From: Alistipes sp.
Lineage (GTDB): Bacteria > Bacteroidota > Bacteroidia > Bacteroidales > Rikenellaceae
Direction: 5' to 3'
DNA length: 64,000 bases
Assembly (NCBI GenBank): GCA_017560425.1
Contig: JAFZEX010000002.1
Span: forward strand, 1-64,000
Shown piece by piece: positions 26,852-34,996 of this stretch (positions are counted from its first letter, which is position 1; every line of letters begins with the position of its first letter). The translations under genes and the position numbers were made by a program. A model generated the notes under the pieces. The model was not told the DNA's origin. It worked only from the letters and a program-made list of their open reading frames with translations, and searched no databases.

Positions 26852-26880
26852 AATGGCGACCGTTTATCGTGGTCGCCATT
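26852..26880 (-). terminator. Terminator of the symporter gene
   Basis: AATGGCGACC (26852-26861) pairs perfectly with GGTCGCCATT (26871-26880), followed on the minus strand by ACTATTTTTTG. Confidence 0.8.
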
Positions 26881-26902
26881 ACTATTATTATATATATTAT
26901 CA

Positions 26903-28120
26903 TTATCGCTTCACAAATCTATCTACAACAGCGGCACAAGCAGCGTCGCCCGTGATGTTGAGCGTTGTGCGCACCATGTCGAAGATACGGTCGAGGGCGT
27001 AGAATAGTGGAAGACCCTCAAGAGGAATGCCCGCAGCAACAAGCACTGCCGCAGCAAGCAACGTAGGGCCAGGAACGCCTGCCTGACCGATAGCGCCAAG
27101 CGTACATACTACGGTGATTGACACATACTCAGCCATGCCGAGCTCGATGCCGTAGAACTGAGCAAAGAAGATGGCGAGTAGGGCGTAGTAGATAGCATTT
27201 CCCGACATGTTGATGGTTGCGCCAAGTGGAAGCACAAAGCCCGATGTCTGCTTCGAGATGCCCATCTGGTCGCACGCCTCCATGTTTACAGGAAGTGTGG
27301 CGAGTGACGATGCTGTCGAGAACGACACCACCTGAGGCTTGACCATGGCACGGAAGTACTCCTTGAGCTTAATACGTGAGAAGAGAGCCACGGTGAGAGG
27401 GTAGAGGCCCACGCCAATGATAGCCACGGCGATAAGGTCCAACCACAATACGTTGGCAATCTGCACAAGCATGCCGAAGCCGAATGTTCCTGTTGCGTCG
27501 GCAATAAGTCCGAATACGCCGAAAGGTGCTACGAGCATAACCTTGCCGATGCACCAAATAAGTGCGTCGAGAATGGTGTTCAGGCCACCAACCATCTTTC
27601 TGCGACGCTCATCGCCAAGGGTCGATACGCCAAAGCCGAAGAATAGTCCGAAGATGATGATTTGTAGGATGTTACCCTCGGTGAGTGCTGCGATAGGGTT
27701 GGCAGGAATCATGCCTATGAGCGTGTCCCAAAAGCCCATGGCTGCGGGTGCTGCATTGCTCGCAGCACTGCCTCCAGCCTCCGAGATTGCTGCCATGCCC
27801 TCGGCACTAACATGAGCACCAGGCTGGAACACTACGCCGAGTATCATTGCCACAATAATCGAGATAGCTGTAGTTAGGAGCATGTAGGCGATGCTCACGC
27901 CACCCACCAAGCCTGCTGAGCGTGTCTCGCCAAGGGCTGCTGCGCCGCTGATGATTGACACCAATACAAGGGGCACAACGAGCATCTTGATGAGCTGTAT
28001 AAAGAGGTCGCCAAGAGGCTTAAACATCGCTGCCTCGGGACCCATCACTGCGCCTACGACGATACCGATGACCATAGCCACGATAATCCATAGACCTAAA
28101 TTCTTCAAAAGCTTTTTCAT
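26903..28120 (-). CDS. Dicarboxylate/amino acid:cation symporter (DAACS)
   Basis: A 405-aa inner-membrane transporter of the GltP/DctA family, coupling import of glutamate, aspartate or C4-dicarboxylates to Na+ or H+. Visible features are about eight membrane helices, the re-entrant Ser-rich stretch SFSTASSLATLPV, and NMSGNAIYYALLAIFFAQ in the second half where GTAINMDGT-type transporters bind cation; here it reads GATINMSGNA. This variation is common in the family. It has a well-formed promoter (28141-28170) and is monocistronic. Substrate is inferred, not shown. Confidence 0.9.
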   Translation of the reverse strand: MKKLLKNLGLWIIVAMVIGIVVGAVMGPEAAMFKPLGDLFIQLIKMLVVPLVLVSIISGAAALGETRSAGLVGGVSIAYMLLTTAISIIVAMILGVVFQPGAHVSAEGMAAISEAGGSAASNAAPAAMGFWDTLIGMIPANPIAALTEGNILQIIIFGLFFGFGVSTLGDERRRKMVGGLNTILDALIWCIGKVMLVAPFGVFGLIADATGTFGFGMLVQIANVLWLDLIAVAIIGVGLYPLTVALFSRIKLKEYFRAMVKPQVVSFSTASSLATLPVNMEACDQMGISKQTSGFVLPLGATINMSGNAIYYALLAIFFAQFYGIELGMAEYVSITVVCTLGAIGQAGVPGPTLLAAAVLVAAGIPLEGLPLFYALDRIFDMVRTTLNITGDAACAAVVDRFVKR

Positions 28121-28140
28121 ATTTTAATTATATTTGAGGA

Positions 28141-28170
28141 CAAAGATACTACTTTCGCTCAAAACGTCAA
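28141..28170 (-). promoter_or_regulatory. Promoter of the symporter gene
   Basis: Minus-strand TTG (28170-28168), exactly 19 nt, TATCTTTG (28148-28141). Confidence 0.72.
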
Positions 28171-28250
28171 TATATTATTACAAAAATCGAACTCTCGGGC
28201 TCAACTCTTGATATTTTTTAGTATCTTTACAACATTAAAACAATCAATAT

Positions 28251-28958
28251 ATGAAACCACGAATTGTTGTATTTACGGGTGCTGGCGTGAGTGCCGATAG
28301 CGGTATCTCTACGTTTCGTGACTCCGACGGACTATGGGCAAACTACCGCATCGAGGATGTGTGCACGCCCGAGGCGTTGAGGCATAACCGTGCTACGGTC
28401 ATCGAGTTCTACAATATGCGTCGTCGTGAGTCGCTCACAAAGAGACCTAATGCTGGACACCTTGCCATAGCCTCGATGGAGGAGTGGGCAGATGTGACGG
28501 TCATCACGCAGAATGTGGATAATCTGCACGAGCAGGCTGGCTCACAGCGTGTTGTGCATCTGCATGGCGAGCTTATGAAGCTACGCTCGGAGCGTAACCC
28601 CGAGCTTATCTACGACATAAACGAAGGCTGGGAGCAGAAGCTCGATGCACGTGCCGAAGATGGAGCGTTGTTGCGCCCACATATCGTCTTTTTTGGCGAG
28701 TCGGTGCCTATGTTCGACCCTGCGTGCAAGATTGTGTCGGAGGCAGATGTTCTCATTGTTGTGGGCACGTCGTTGGCGGTATATCCTGCTGCCTCGTTGG
28801 TCTACTATGTGCGTGACCGAAAGGTGCCTATCTACCTTGTTGATCCTGGCCAGCCCGACACGGCAATGATTCGTAACCCACTCACGCACATCAAGGAGCG
28901 TGGCGCTGTGGGCGTACCACAACTTGTTGAAATGTTGCGCAATGAGCTTACGAAGTAG
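28251..28958 (+). CDS. cobB: NAD-dependent protein deacylase (sirtuin)
   Basis: Removes acyl groups from lysine using NAD. The 235-aa Sir2 core has GAGVSADSGI (10-19), TQNVDNLH (86-93) and catalytic His105 (HLHGEL). Tyr54 and Arg57 (FYNMRR) match the CobB/SIRT5 pair that favours succinyl-lysine. The four zinc cysteines are absent: only Cys38 and one later Cys exist. It overlaps the following L,D-transpeptidase-like gene by 17 nt. An imperfect -7 (TATCTTTA, 28222-28229) lies upstream. Confidence 0.92.
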   Translation: MKPRIVVFTGAGVSADSGISTFRDSDGLWANYRIEDVCTPEALRHNRATVIEFYNMRRRESLTKRPNAGHLAIASMEEWADVTVITQNVDNLHEQAGSQRVVHLHGELMKLRSERNPELIYDINEGWEQKLDARAEDGALLRPHIVFFGESVPMFDPACKIVSEADVLIVVGTSLAVYPAASLVYYVRDRKVPIYLVDPGQPDTAMIRNPLTHIKERGAVGVPQLVEMLRNELTK

Positions 28959-29460
28959 GGTGGCTAAGCGTGCCGAGGCGCTGAGGGAGTTTTGTCGCAA
29001 GGAGGGCTACAACACCGATGTTGCTCTCTTTGTCGATATGTCACGCCATTCGGGTCGTAGGCGCTTTGTTGCGTGGAGCTTCGAGCAGGGCACCCCGATA
29101 TTTATGTGCCCTGTGAGCCATGGCAGTGGCGCAAAGGAGTCGCACGTGCGCTCACGCTATGCTCAGTTCTCTAACGATGATGGCTCGCACCTTAGCTCAC
29201 TCGGTCGTGCCCTTGTTGCTGAGAGGTATGAGGGTCGCTATGGCGTTGCCTATCGCCTCGATGGCTTGGAAGAGTCGAACTCCAACCTGCGCCCACGCTG
29301 CGTGGTGCTTCATGGCTGGGAGCATACCACCACCTATCCCATCTTTCCTCGCTCGACTGTGGGTAGCCACGGCTGTCCTGTGCTCTCACGACGCATGATG
29401 CAACGCTTAGATGAAGTGCTGCAAAATAGGCAACGAGTTATAATTGAGATATTTGTATGA
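28942..29460 (+). CDS. L,D-transpeptidase-like (YkuD-related) protein
   Basis: A 172-aa protein related to the murein L,D-transpeptidase catalytic-domain family. It has SHGSGAKES, SNDDGSHLSSLGRA, and GSHGCPVLS with the likely catalytic Cys145; the upstream LHGWEH supplies a His. Start ATG 28942 gives MSLRSRVAKR and no signal peptide, unusual for a cell-wall enzyme. An earlier in-frame ATG at 28900 would lie deeper in the sirtuin gene and adds no clear signal. It overlaps the sirtuin by 17 nt. A shared bidirectional terminator follows directly. Confidence 0.78.
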   Translation: MSLRSRVAKRAEALREFCRKEGYNTDVALFVDMSRHSGRRRFVAWSFEQGTPIFMCPVSHGSGAKESHVRSRYAQFSNDDGSHLSSLGRALVAERYEGRYGVAYRLDGLEESNSNLRPRCVVLHGWEHTTTYPIFPRSTVGSHGCPVLSRRMMQRLDEVLQNRQRVIIEIFV

Positions 29461-29490
29461 AAAATGAGCAACCGTCGGGTTGCTCATTTT
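29461..29490. terminator. Bidirectional terminator
   Basis: AAAATGAGCAACC (29461-29473) and GGTTGCTCATTTT (29478-29490) form a perfect 13-bp stem with a 4-nt loop and A/T flanks, lying exactly between two convergent stop codons. Confidence 0.9.
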
Positions 29491-29492
29491 GT

Positions 29493-29969
29493 TTATCTCT
29501 CCTCGTCGCTCCATGCCGAGTAGGGGTAGGCACGAAGGTGCGAGTTGTAGTAGCGCTTGATGCCTGTTACTTCATCGCCAAGCCACTCGGGATGGGCAAA
29601 CTCCTCGTCGGGCGAGTCAAGTTCCACCTCGGCAATCGTGAGCCCGAGGTTATCGCCCAAGAACTCGTCTACCTCGAAGGTGTGTCCCTCGAACTCAACA
29701 ATATGGCGATACTTCTCTATGATGCTGCCCTCGGCAAGCTGCATAAGCTCCAACGCCTCCTTAAGCGAGATCTCTTTCTCCCACTCGAAGCGGCTCAAGC
29801 CACCATCTTTCGAGGGGCCCTTAATCGTTAGCCATGCCCTATCGTCGGCAATGCGCACACGCACCGTACGACGACCCGAGGCGATGTATCCCTGCACAAG
29901 GTGCATCGAGCGGTCGATAAAGGGTTTGTAGTCGCCCACGACTCTAAATTTGCGCTCTATCTCCAACAT
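29493..29969 (-). CDS. CYTH-domain triphosphate-processing protein
   Basis: A 158-aa CYTH domain (adenylyl cyclase class IV/thiamine triphosphatase superfamily). The signature ExExK is MLEIERKF (Glu3, Glu5, Lys7); basic and acidic tunnel residues alternate through RTVRVRIADDRAWLTIKG and FEVDEFLG. Bacterial single-domain members often hydrolyse inorganic triphosphate. The Met at 29969 was chosen because ExExK follows it immediately; upstream codons would encode an atypical extension through the pepC terminator. Confidence 0.88.
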   Translation of the reverse strand: MLEIERKFRVVGDYKPFIDRSMHLVQGYIASGRRTVRVRIADDRAWLTIKGPSKDGGLSRFEWEKEISLKEALELMQLAEGSIIEKYRHIVEFEGHTFEVDEFLGDNLGLTIAEVELDSPDEEFAHPEWLGDEVTGIKRYYNSHLRAYPYSAWSDEER

Positions 29970-29985
29970 ACTCTTTCGATAAATT

Positions 29986-30027
29986 AAGCGAGGTGCGCAC
30001 CATATTATATATATGCACACCTCGCTT
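29986..30027 (-). terminator. Terminator of pepC
   Basis: AAGCGAGGTG (29986-29995) pairs with CACCTCGCTT (30018-30027), with an AT-rich partly self-paired loop; it lies just past the pepC stop. Confidence 0.65.
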
Positions 30028-30039
30028 GTTTTAGGTTAA

Positions 30040-31428
30040 TTACTCCTCAGGAGCAAACATAGGATCCCACGATGGAAGCATCACAGGCTTCTGCTCGAGG
30101 AGCTTGAGAGTCTCGGCTGGGATATACTTCTTGTTGATTACAACACGGAACATATACTCCTCAAACCACTCGTCGGTCATGATGAGATTGCCCTGCCAGC
30201 CCGACTTAGCGCCCCAGCTATTCTCTACCATCCACTTCTTGGCGTTGCCCTCCTCGTCGAGGTCTACGGCGATAAGTGTCATGGCGTGTGATGAGCCACT
30301 TGCGAAGGTGCGCACACGCTGCTCCTTGTTCATTGGGAACTCAACGTCGAACAACGACTCGTAGTCGAAGTTAGCGATGTCGAGCGTGCCCTTCTTCGAG
30401 AGTAGGAACTTGCCCACGTCGCATGAGAAGTACATCGCTGTGTTGTCCTTGATTGATGCGATAGCAAGCGCCTTAACCTCGTCGATAGGGAGGTTGAGGT
30501 ATACCCAGTTATGGCCGTCGTATACATGGCGGTCGTACTCAATCTCGTACACCTTGTGGTACTCACGTGTAGGGTCGTTCATCACCATCACGAAGTCCTG
30601 CTCGAGGTTTAGCTCGCCGAAGTACTCCTTGTAGAACGACTGTGGGGTATAGCTCTTTGTAGAGAGCACCTTGCCGCTACGGTCACGGAGTGTCCACTCA
30701 AACTCGGTAGGAGGCACGCCATAGGCACGCACCAACATCTGATAGATCTCCTTAAGCATCTCTGTCTTAAGGGCTACAGGCGCACGGCGATCCTTCTGCT
30801 CACGGAGCTTGAGGCCATACTCTCTAAGCTTGAGCTTGAGGAGGTTTGATATCTGCGATGTGTTGTTTGTCTGGTAGTTCTCGGGCATAACCTCAGCAGG
30901 CACCACGCCATACTTCATCACGAGGTTCGACACGCCGGTGAACTGACCACCATCGTTAAGAGGGTTCTTGAACAACCACTCCACCTGGCGATCCTCCATC
31001 TTGAGGTGCTTGGTGTCGATAACTGCCTGAAGGAAGAGGTTACACTTCTCCAACTGATCGTAGAAGAAGAGGTAGTTGTGCGAGAATGTCAATTCACCAA
31101 GGTCGTACTCCTCGATCATTTGTGCACGCAACACGTTGAGGCCTGTGAACAACCAGCAACGGCCCGACTGCTGCTGGTCGGTAATGCCCTTGGTCTTCAC
31201 ACGGTGCGAGAAGTTGGTGTCGATCATTGCGAGGTTGTCGGCATTTGTCGCAAGCGTGGCGATAGCTGTCTGCGCCATGGCGTTGCGTGCTGCACGGTCG
31301 GCAGCATCCTCCGTATACGACGCGCGAATCTCCTGGAGCATAGCCTCGCTGATGCCTCCCTTGTCCTGCTGAGCGCTAAGCGTACCTACTGCCATAAGCA
31401 CAACAGCCAAAGTAAATAGTCTTTTCAT
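30040..31428 (-). CDS. pepC: Secreted C1B cysteine aminopeptidase (PepC/bleomycin-hydrolase family)
   Basis: Cleaves N-terminal residues from peptides. The 462-aa protein has a signal peptide (1-19, ending TLSA), absent from cytosolic PepC. The papain-fold catalytic Cys91 is in QQQSGRCWLF; His is in SSHAMTLIAV (near 375) and Asn in MVENSWGAKSGW (near 400). It is thus probably periplasmic. It follows yqaA with a 29-nt gap and is likely co-transcribed with it. Confidence 0.92.
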   Translation of the reverse strand: MKRLFTLAVVLMAVGTLSAQQDKGGISEAMLQEIRASYTEDAADRAARNAMAQTAIATLATNADNLAMIDTNFSHRVKTKGITDQQQSGRCWLFTGLNVLRAQMIEEYDLGELTFSHNYLFFYDQLEKCNLFLQAVIDTKHLKMEDRQVEWLFKNPLNDGGQFTGVSNLVMKYGVVPAEVMPENYQTNNTSQISNLLKLKLREYGLKLREQKDRRAPVALKTEMLKEIYQMLVRAYGVPPTEFEWTLRDRSGKVLSTKSYTPQSFYKEYFGELNLEQDFVMVMNDPTREYHKVYEIEYDRHVYDGHNWVYLNLPIDEVKALAIASIKDNTAMYFSCDVGKFLLSKKGTLDIANFDYESLFDVEFPMNKEQRVRTFASGSSHAMTLIAVDLDEEGNAKKWMVENSWGAKSGWQGNLIMTDEWFEEYMFRVVINKKYIPAETLKLLEQKPVMLPSWDPMFAPEE

Positions 31429-31457
31429 TCTTTGTTAAGTTATTAGTTGATAATTTG

Positions 31458-31901
31458 TTACATTGTAAAAGCCCCCATCAAGAGTGCCCATACCACAAAG
31501 CGGCCGCACTTGCCCACAAACATCCATAGTGCCGAGGGCAGAAACTTAGCCTTGTAGAAGCCGAGGACTATGGCAAACACGTCGCCCACCAACGGCAGCC
31601 ATGTCATAAGCGCAAGCCATGCTCCCCATCTTTCGACCTTCGTTCGGTGTCGCTCTATTGTCTCGTGCTTCACTCTGAACCACCTCTCGAGCCACTCTAA
31701 CTTGCCAAGCCAGCCCACCCAATACGATGTCAAGCCACCAAGCCAGTTGCCGAGGGTTGCCACCGTCACAGTTGCTACGGGGTCGCCACCGAGGGCAAGC
31801 ATGCCTACGAGCAATATGTCGGAGCTAAACGGAAATACCGTAGCTGCGAGAAATGCCCCGAGAAAGAGCCCTAAATATCCATATTCGAGTAACGACTCCA
31901 C
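31458..31901 (-). CDS. YqaA-family (DedA/VTT-like) membrane protein
   Basis: A 147-aa inner-membrane protein with about four hydrophobic segments, of the YqaA branch of the VTT/SNARE-associated superfamily. Visible segments include FLAATVFPFSSDILLVGML, ATLGNWLGGLTSYWVG and WLPLVGDVFAIVLGF. Possible roles are lipid scrambling or envelope homeostasis (family knowledge, not shown here). It is the first gene ahead of pepC; a hairpin occupies its leader. Confidence 0.85.
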   Translation of the reverse strand: MESLLEYGYLGLFLGAFLAATVFPFSSDILLVGMLALGGDPVATVTVATLGNWLGGLTSYWVGWLGKLEWLERWFRVKHETIERHRTKVERWGAWLALMTWLPLVGDVFAIVLGFYKAKFLPSALWMFVGKCGRFVVWALLMGAFTM

Positions 31902-31923
31902 AATCTATTTAATGGCTAAATAT

Positions 31924-31976
31924 GGCGAAGTGTGGTGTGCTGAACACACCTTTTTTCGCCTTCATGGACAAAGGTA
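31924..31976 (-). promoter_or_regulatory. -7 element and 5'-end hairpin of yqaA-pepC
   Basis: Minus-strand TACCTTTG (31976-31969) is followed at the predicted 5' end by a hairpin: GGCGAA/TTCGCC outside and GGTGTG/CACACC inside (31924-31960). On the plus strand the same inner stem is followed by six Ts, so it could also stop plus-strand transcription. Confidence 0.55.
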
Positions 31977-32052
31977 TTAAAAAAAATAGATTAGTGAAGA
32001 GAGAAAGTGGTAAAAAATGTTGTTAATGTGTGCAAGATTCGACAAAAATATC

Positions 32053-32060
32053 TATCTTTG
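32053..32060 (+). promoter_or_regulatory. -7 element of the threonine-dehydrogenase-like gene
   Basis: TATCTTTG, about 78 nt before the start codon at 32139; no TTG is seen at the expected distance. Confidence 0.45.
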
Positions 32061-32138
32061 CGTGATGAATAGAGTACCATTAGAAATGGTAATCTTTTGG
32101 ATACTGATCCTAAAACTTATAATTAAAGATAAAATCTA

Positions 32139-33083
32139 ATGAAGCGTATTTTGGTTTTGGGTGCCGGTGGTCAGATTGGATCTGAGTTGGTACCATATCT
32201 TCGCTCAATCTACGGTGCATCGAATGTCCTTGCAACCGATGTTAAGCACAATGCTGTTTTGGCCGAGGCTGGCCCATTCGAGTCACTCGATGCTCTCGAT
32301 GCTAATCAGTATGCTGAGCTTGTAAAGAAGTACAACATTGACTCTATCTTCAACCTCGTGGCACTTTTGTCTGCAACAGGCGAGAAGAACCCTCAGCTTG
32401 CTATGCGCATCAACATGGGTGCGTTGGAGAACTCTTTGGAGATTGCTCGTGAGAACAACTGCGCAGTCTTCACTCCAAGCTCTATCGGTGCTTTCGGTGG
32501 TGACTTCCCACGTGATAAGACTCCTCAGGATACCGTTATGCAGCCAAACACTATCTACGGTGTGTGCAAGGTAACAGGCGAGCTTTTGTCTAACTACTAC
32601 CACTCACGCTTCGGCGTTGATACTCGTTCGGTACGTTTCCCAGGCATCATCTCTAACGTGACACTTCCTGGTGGCGGTACTACCGACTACGCAGTAGAGA
32701 TCTACTACGAGGCAATCAAGGGTAACAAGTTCGTATGTAACATCGCTCCAGATGTATATATGGATATGATGTATATGCCTGATGCATTGCGTGCTACTGT
32801 TGAGCTTATGGAGGCTGACCCTGCAAAGCTTAAGCACCGCAACTCATTCAACATCGCTGCAATGAGCTTCACACCAGAGATCATTCGTGAGGTTGTTGAG
32901 CGCCACGTGCCAGGCTTCCAGATGGAGTACAACGTAGACCCTGTTAAGGATCAGATTTCACGCAGCTGGCCAAACTCTTTGGACGACACTTGCGCACGTG
33001 AGGAGTGGGGCTGGAAGCCAGAGTGGGATCTCGAGTCTATGACTAAGGATATGCTTGAGAAGGTAGCTGCTAAACTCAAGTAA
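32139..33083 (+). CDS. NAD-dependent epimerase-fold enzyme, probable L-threonine 3-dehydrogenase
   Basis: A 314-aa extended short-chain dehydrogenase: NAD loop GAGGQIG (8-14) and catalytic Tyr140/Lys144 (TIYGVCK). The overall sequence (MKRILVLGAGGQIG, ATDV, SSIGAFG, VRFPGIIS, MMYMPDALRA) resembles the SDR-type L-threonine dehydrogenases found in Bacteroidetes and animals, which make 2-amino-3-oxobutyrate. No 2-amino-3-ketobutyrate ligase gene is adjacent to confirm this. Palindromic element D starts 6 nt after the stop. Confidence 0.88.
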   Translation: MKRILVLGAGGQIGSELVPYLRSIYGASNVLATDVKHNAVLAEAGPFESLDALDANQYAELVKKYNIDSIFNLVALLSATGEKNPQLAMRINMGALENSLEIARENNCAVFTPSSIGAFGGDFPRDKTPQDTVMQPNTIYGVCKVTGELLSNYYHSRFGVDTRSVRFPGIISNVTLPGGGTTDYAVEIYYEAIKGNKFVCNIAPDVYMDMMYMPDALRATVELMEADPAKLKHRNSFNIAAMSFTPEIIREVVERHVPGFQMEYNVDPVKDQISRSWPNSLDDTCAREEWGWKPEWDLESMTKDMLEKVAAKLK

Positions 33084-33089
33084 TTTGAA

Positions 33090-33216
33090 TTTGTTGTGAT
33101 AAGGGGTCATCTTTGACCTATCCCAAAAGGTTGAGCACCCGAGGCTGTACGTCAAAGTACTATCCTCGGGTGCTCACTTTTGCGATAGGCCAAATCTAAC
33201 CCCTTCTAACAACAAA
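33090..33216 (+). repeat. 127-bp palindromic gene-end element, copy D
   Basis: It starts 6 nt after the stop codon of the threonine-dehydrogenase-like gene. Termini TTTGTTGT (33090-33097) and ACAACAAA (33209-33216) are perfect. The inner stem uses GAGCACCCGAGG/CCTCGGGTGCTC, different from the other copies but still fully paired, around CTGTAC and GTACTAT. Confidence 0.85.
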
Positions 33217-33218
33217 TC

Positions 33219-33699
33219 AGGTCGTGGTGCTTAGTTAGGTGGGCAGGGGCAAAGCGCAGAGAGAGAATTTAGGGAAATTAGGGAGTATAGTGAATTTAGG
33301 GAGCGGTTGTGCTTTACGAAAAAAAGATGATAGCGCCCCTCCCTAAACTCCCTAAACTCCTTAAACTCACTAAGCTCCCTATCTTCGCGCTAAAGCTCGA
33401 TGAGTTTTGAGGACCTTGAGACCTTAGGACCTTAGGACCATTAAGATGGTTGCGGACAAAGGTCCTAAAGGTCCTATTGGTCTTAATCCTCTACCAATTA
33501 ATAACTGCTGATAGCGCTCCTCCCTAAACTCCCTAAGCTCCTTAAACTCTCTAAGCTCCCTATCCTTGCGCTAAAGCTCGATGGGGGTGATGGGTAACGC
33601 TGACGCTCGATGGGGGTGATGGGTAATGCTGACGCTCGATGGGAATTATCTCATTTATTCTATTTATCCCATCTATCCCATCTATCCCATTAAATAAAT
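33219..33699. repeat. Compound 8/9-bp tandem-repeat region
   Basis: Facing AGGGAATTT-type and CCCTAAACT arrays (33260-33393, second array bounded by GATAGCGC and GCGCTAA), then one ACCTTAGG/GTCCTAAAG unit with the same centre and spacer as at 3.9-4.3 kb. A further CCCTAAACT array (33505-33575), two CTCGATGGGGGTGATGGGTAA units, and CCCATCTAT 9-mers follow. No gene is visible. Confidence 0.85.
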
Positions 33700-33786
33700 C
33701 TCGTGCGAAGCACACCTTACTTTTCACCTTTCACCTCTCACCTTTCACCTTTCACCTTTCACCTCTCACCTTTCACCTCTCACCTT
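33700..33786 (-). repeat. GGTGARA heptamer tract starting at a stop codon, second copy
   Basis: On the minus strand it starts at the TGA of the DUF4294 gene (the stop itself fits the GTGAAAG unit). About nine GGTGAGA/GGTGAAA units end in GGTGTGCTTCGCACGAG. Same design and orientation as at 26674-26749. Confidence 0.8.
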
Positions 33787-34383
33787 TCACAGCAGTCCCG
33801 CCTTATAGTAGAGCACAATCTGCTCCATCATCGCATCTTCGCCTTTGGGGTCGTATTCGAGTTTTAGGTTGTTGCCAAACATGCGGGCGAGTAGCTGGTA
33901 GAAGTTGGCAGTGAAGCCCGAGCGTATGTTTTTCACGATATTGAATGCTGTGTGCTTGGTTTCACGGTCGAGGAGCTTTAGCAGAATTACGCCCTCGTAG
34001 CGTGTCATCTTCAGGAGCACGGGCGTGAGCTCCTCCTTGAGAGCCTCTTCCAGCGCTCGGGTATATCCCTTGCGGTCTTTGCGGCGCTCAAACTCTGCCA
34101 ACCTTTGGTCGAGGTCCTCGAGGCGTACTGCGGCATCGAGGGCAAGAGGGTAGACCTTCTTCACGGCAGCCACCATGCGCTGGTAGCGCTGCATCTCCCT
34201 ATTACTTTTATATATAGGTACGGTCATTATTGTTATGTGCAGCGTCGAGTCGCCTCGTGCGTTTACCTCCCAGCGTGCCGACTGAGCACCATAGATGCGA
34301 TGCCTACGTGCCTGCGCCGAGCTCTCGGTGGGCACTACAACGGCAAGCATGAGCAGCAGAAATATGGTGCGAAAGAGGTTCAT
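33787..34383 (-). CDS. DUF4294-family exported protein
   Basis: A 198-aa protein with a signal peptide (about 1-23, ending SSAQA) and a helical domain matching the Bacteroidetes DUF4294 family (VPIYKSNREMQRYQRMVAAVKKVYPLA). Function is unknown; an envelope role is plausible. A -7 element (TATCTTTG, minus strand 34407-34400) lies 17 nt upstream. The stop codon merges with the heptamer repeat. Confidence 0.82.
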   Translation of the reverse strand: MNLFRTIFLLLMLAVVVPTESSAQARRHRIYGAQSARWEVNARGDSTLHITIMTVPIYKSNREMQRYQRMVAAVKKVYPLALDAAVRLEDLDQRLAEFERRKDRKGYTRALEEALKEELTPVLLKMTRYEGVILLKLLDRETKHTAFNIVKNIRSGFTANFYQLLARMFGNNLKLEYDPKGEDAMMEQIVLYYKAGLL

Positions 34384-34399
34384 CAGAAATATCTTTTCA

Positions 34400-34459
34400 C
34401 AAAGATAACGAAATAGTCTGATATTTAATTTTGTATCTCGAAGAAAATCACTATTTTTG
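34400..34459. promoter_or_regulatory. Divergent promoters of DUF4294 gene and thioesterase
   Basis: Minus strand: TATCTTTG (34407-34400). Plus strand: TTG (34431-34433), 18-nt gap, TATTTTTG (34452-34459), 32 nt before the thioesterase start. Confidence 0.62.
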
Positions 34460-34490
34460 TAGTATAGTAACTATTAAACTCTTTTTGACT

Positions 34491-34862
34491 ATGCTTGAAG
34501 TAGGACTAAAACACAATAGCGTGATGCGTGTTGAGGCTGGCAACACCGCCGAGTTTATCGGCTCTGGCGACATGGCTGTGCTTGCAACACCTGCAATGGT
34601 TGCACTAATGGAGAATGCTGCGATGCTTGCTGTGGCGTTGCACCTTGGCGAGGGCGAGACTACCGTGGGCTCGATGATCTCTACATCGCACCTCAAGCCT
34701 TCGAAGGTGGGTAATGTTGTCGAGGCACGTGCCGAGCTCGTGGAGGTAGATGGTCGTAAGCTCACGTTCAAGATTTCGGCTTATGATGGCGAGACGCTTA
34801 TCGGCGAGGGCGACCACGTTCGTTTCGTGGTAAATCGTGAGAAGTTTTTGTCGAAGCTATAA
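34491..34862 (+). CDS. Hotdog-fold thioesterase (FlK-like)
   Basis: A 123-aa single hotdog domain resembling the fluoroacetyl-CoA thioesterase-like family, expected to hydrolyse an acyl-CoA. Conserved parts: MLEVGLKHNSVMRV, GSGDMAVLATPAMVALMENAAMLAV (with Glu in the catalytic helix), VGSMISTSHLKPSKVG, and a HVRFVVNREKF end. The Met at 34491 is preferred because the promoter lies between it and the earlier in-frame Met. Real substrate unknown. Confidence 0.88.
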   Translation: MLEVGLKHNSVMRVEAGNTAEFIGSGDMAVLATPAMVALMENAAMLAVALHLGEGETTVGSMISTSHLKPSKVGNVVEARAELVEVDGRKLTFKISAYDGETLIGEGDHVRFVVNREKFLSKL

Positions 34863-34990
34863 ACAAAAAGGCTGATGCGTATTCCCCCTAAGCAACCAAA
34901 TTATAAAATCCAAAGGAAAGCTTATAACCCCAATTGGCTGCTATATACGCATCAGCACTAAAATATGGTTAAACGTATTGTTGTTTAACG
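34860..34990 (-). ncRNA. Candidate structured small RNA
   Basis: A consensus minus-strand promoter (35027-34997) predicts a start near 34990. The transcript would contain an 86-nt hairpin: GCTGATGCGTAT (34956-34945) pairs perfectly with ATACGCATCAGC (34882-34871). Inside, AGCAGCCAAT pairs with a TTTGGTTGCT segment, and TTATAA with TTATAA, leaving a one-sided TAGGGGGA bulge. CTTTTTGTTT follows, as in a terminator. No open frame of note. It lacks the SRP RNA GGAA/GNRA features and is shorter than 6S RNA, so no known class was assigned. Confidence 0.65.
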
Positions 34991-34996
34991 ACGGTG

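Noticed and set aside
34860..34990. Small RNA as 4.5S/SRP or 6S RNA
   Set aside because: The conserved SRP apical motif is missing and it is too short for 6S, with a different bubble.
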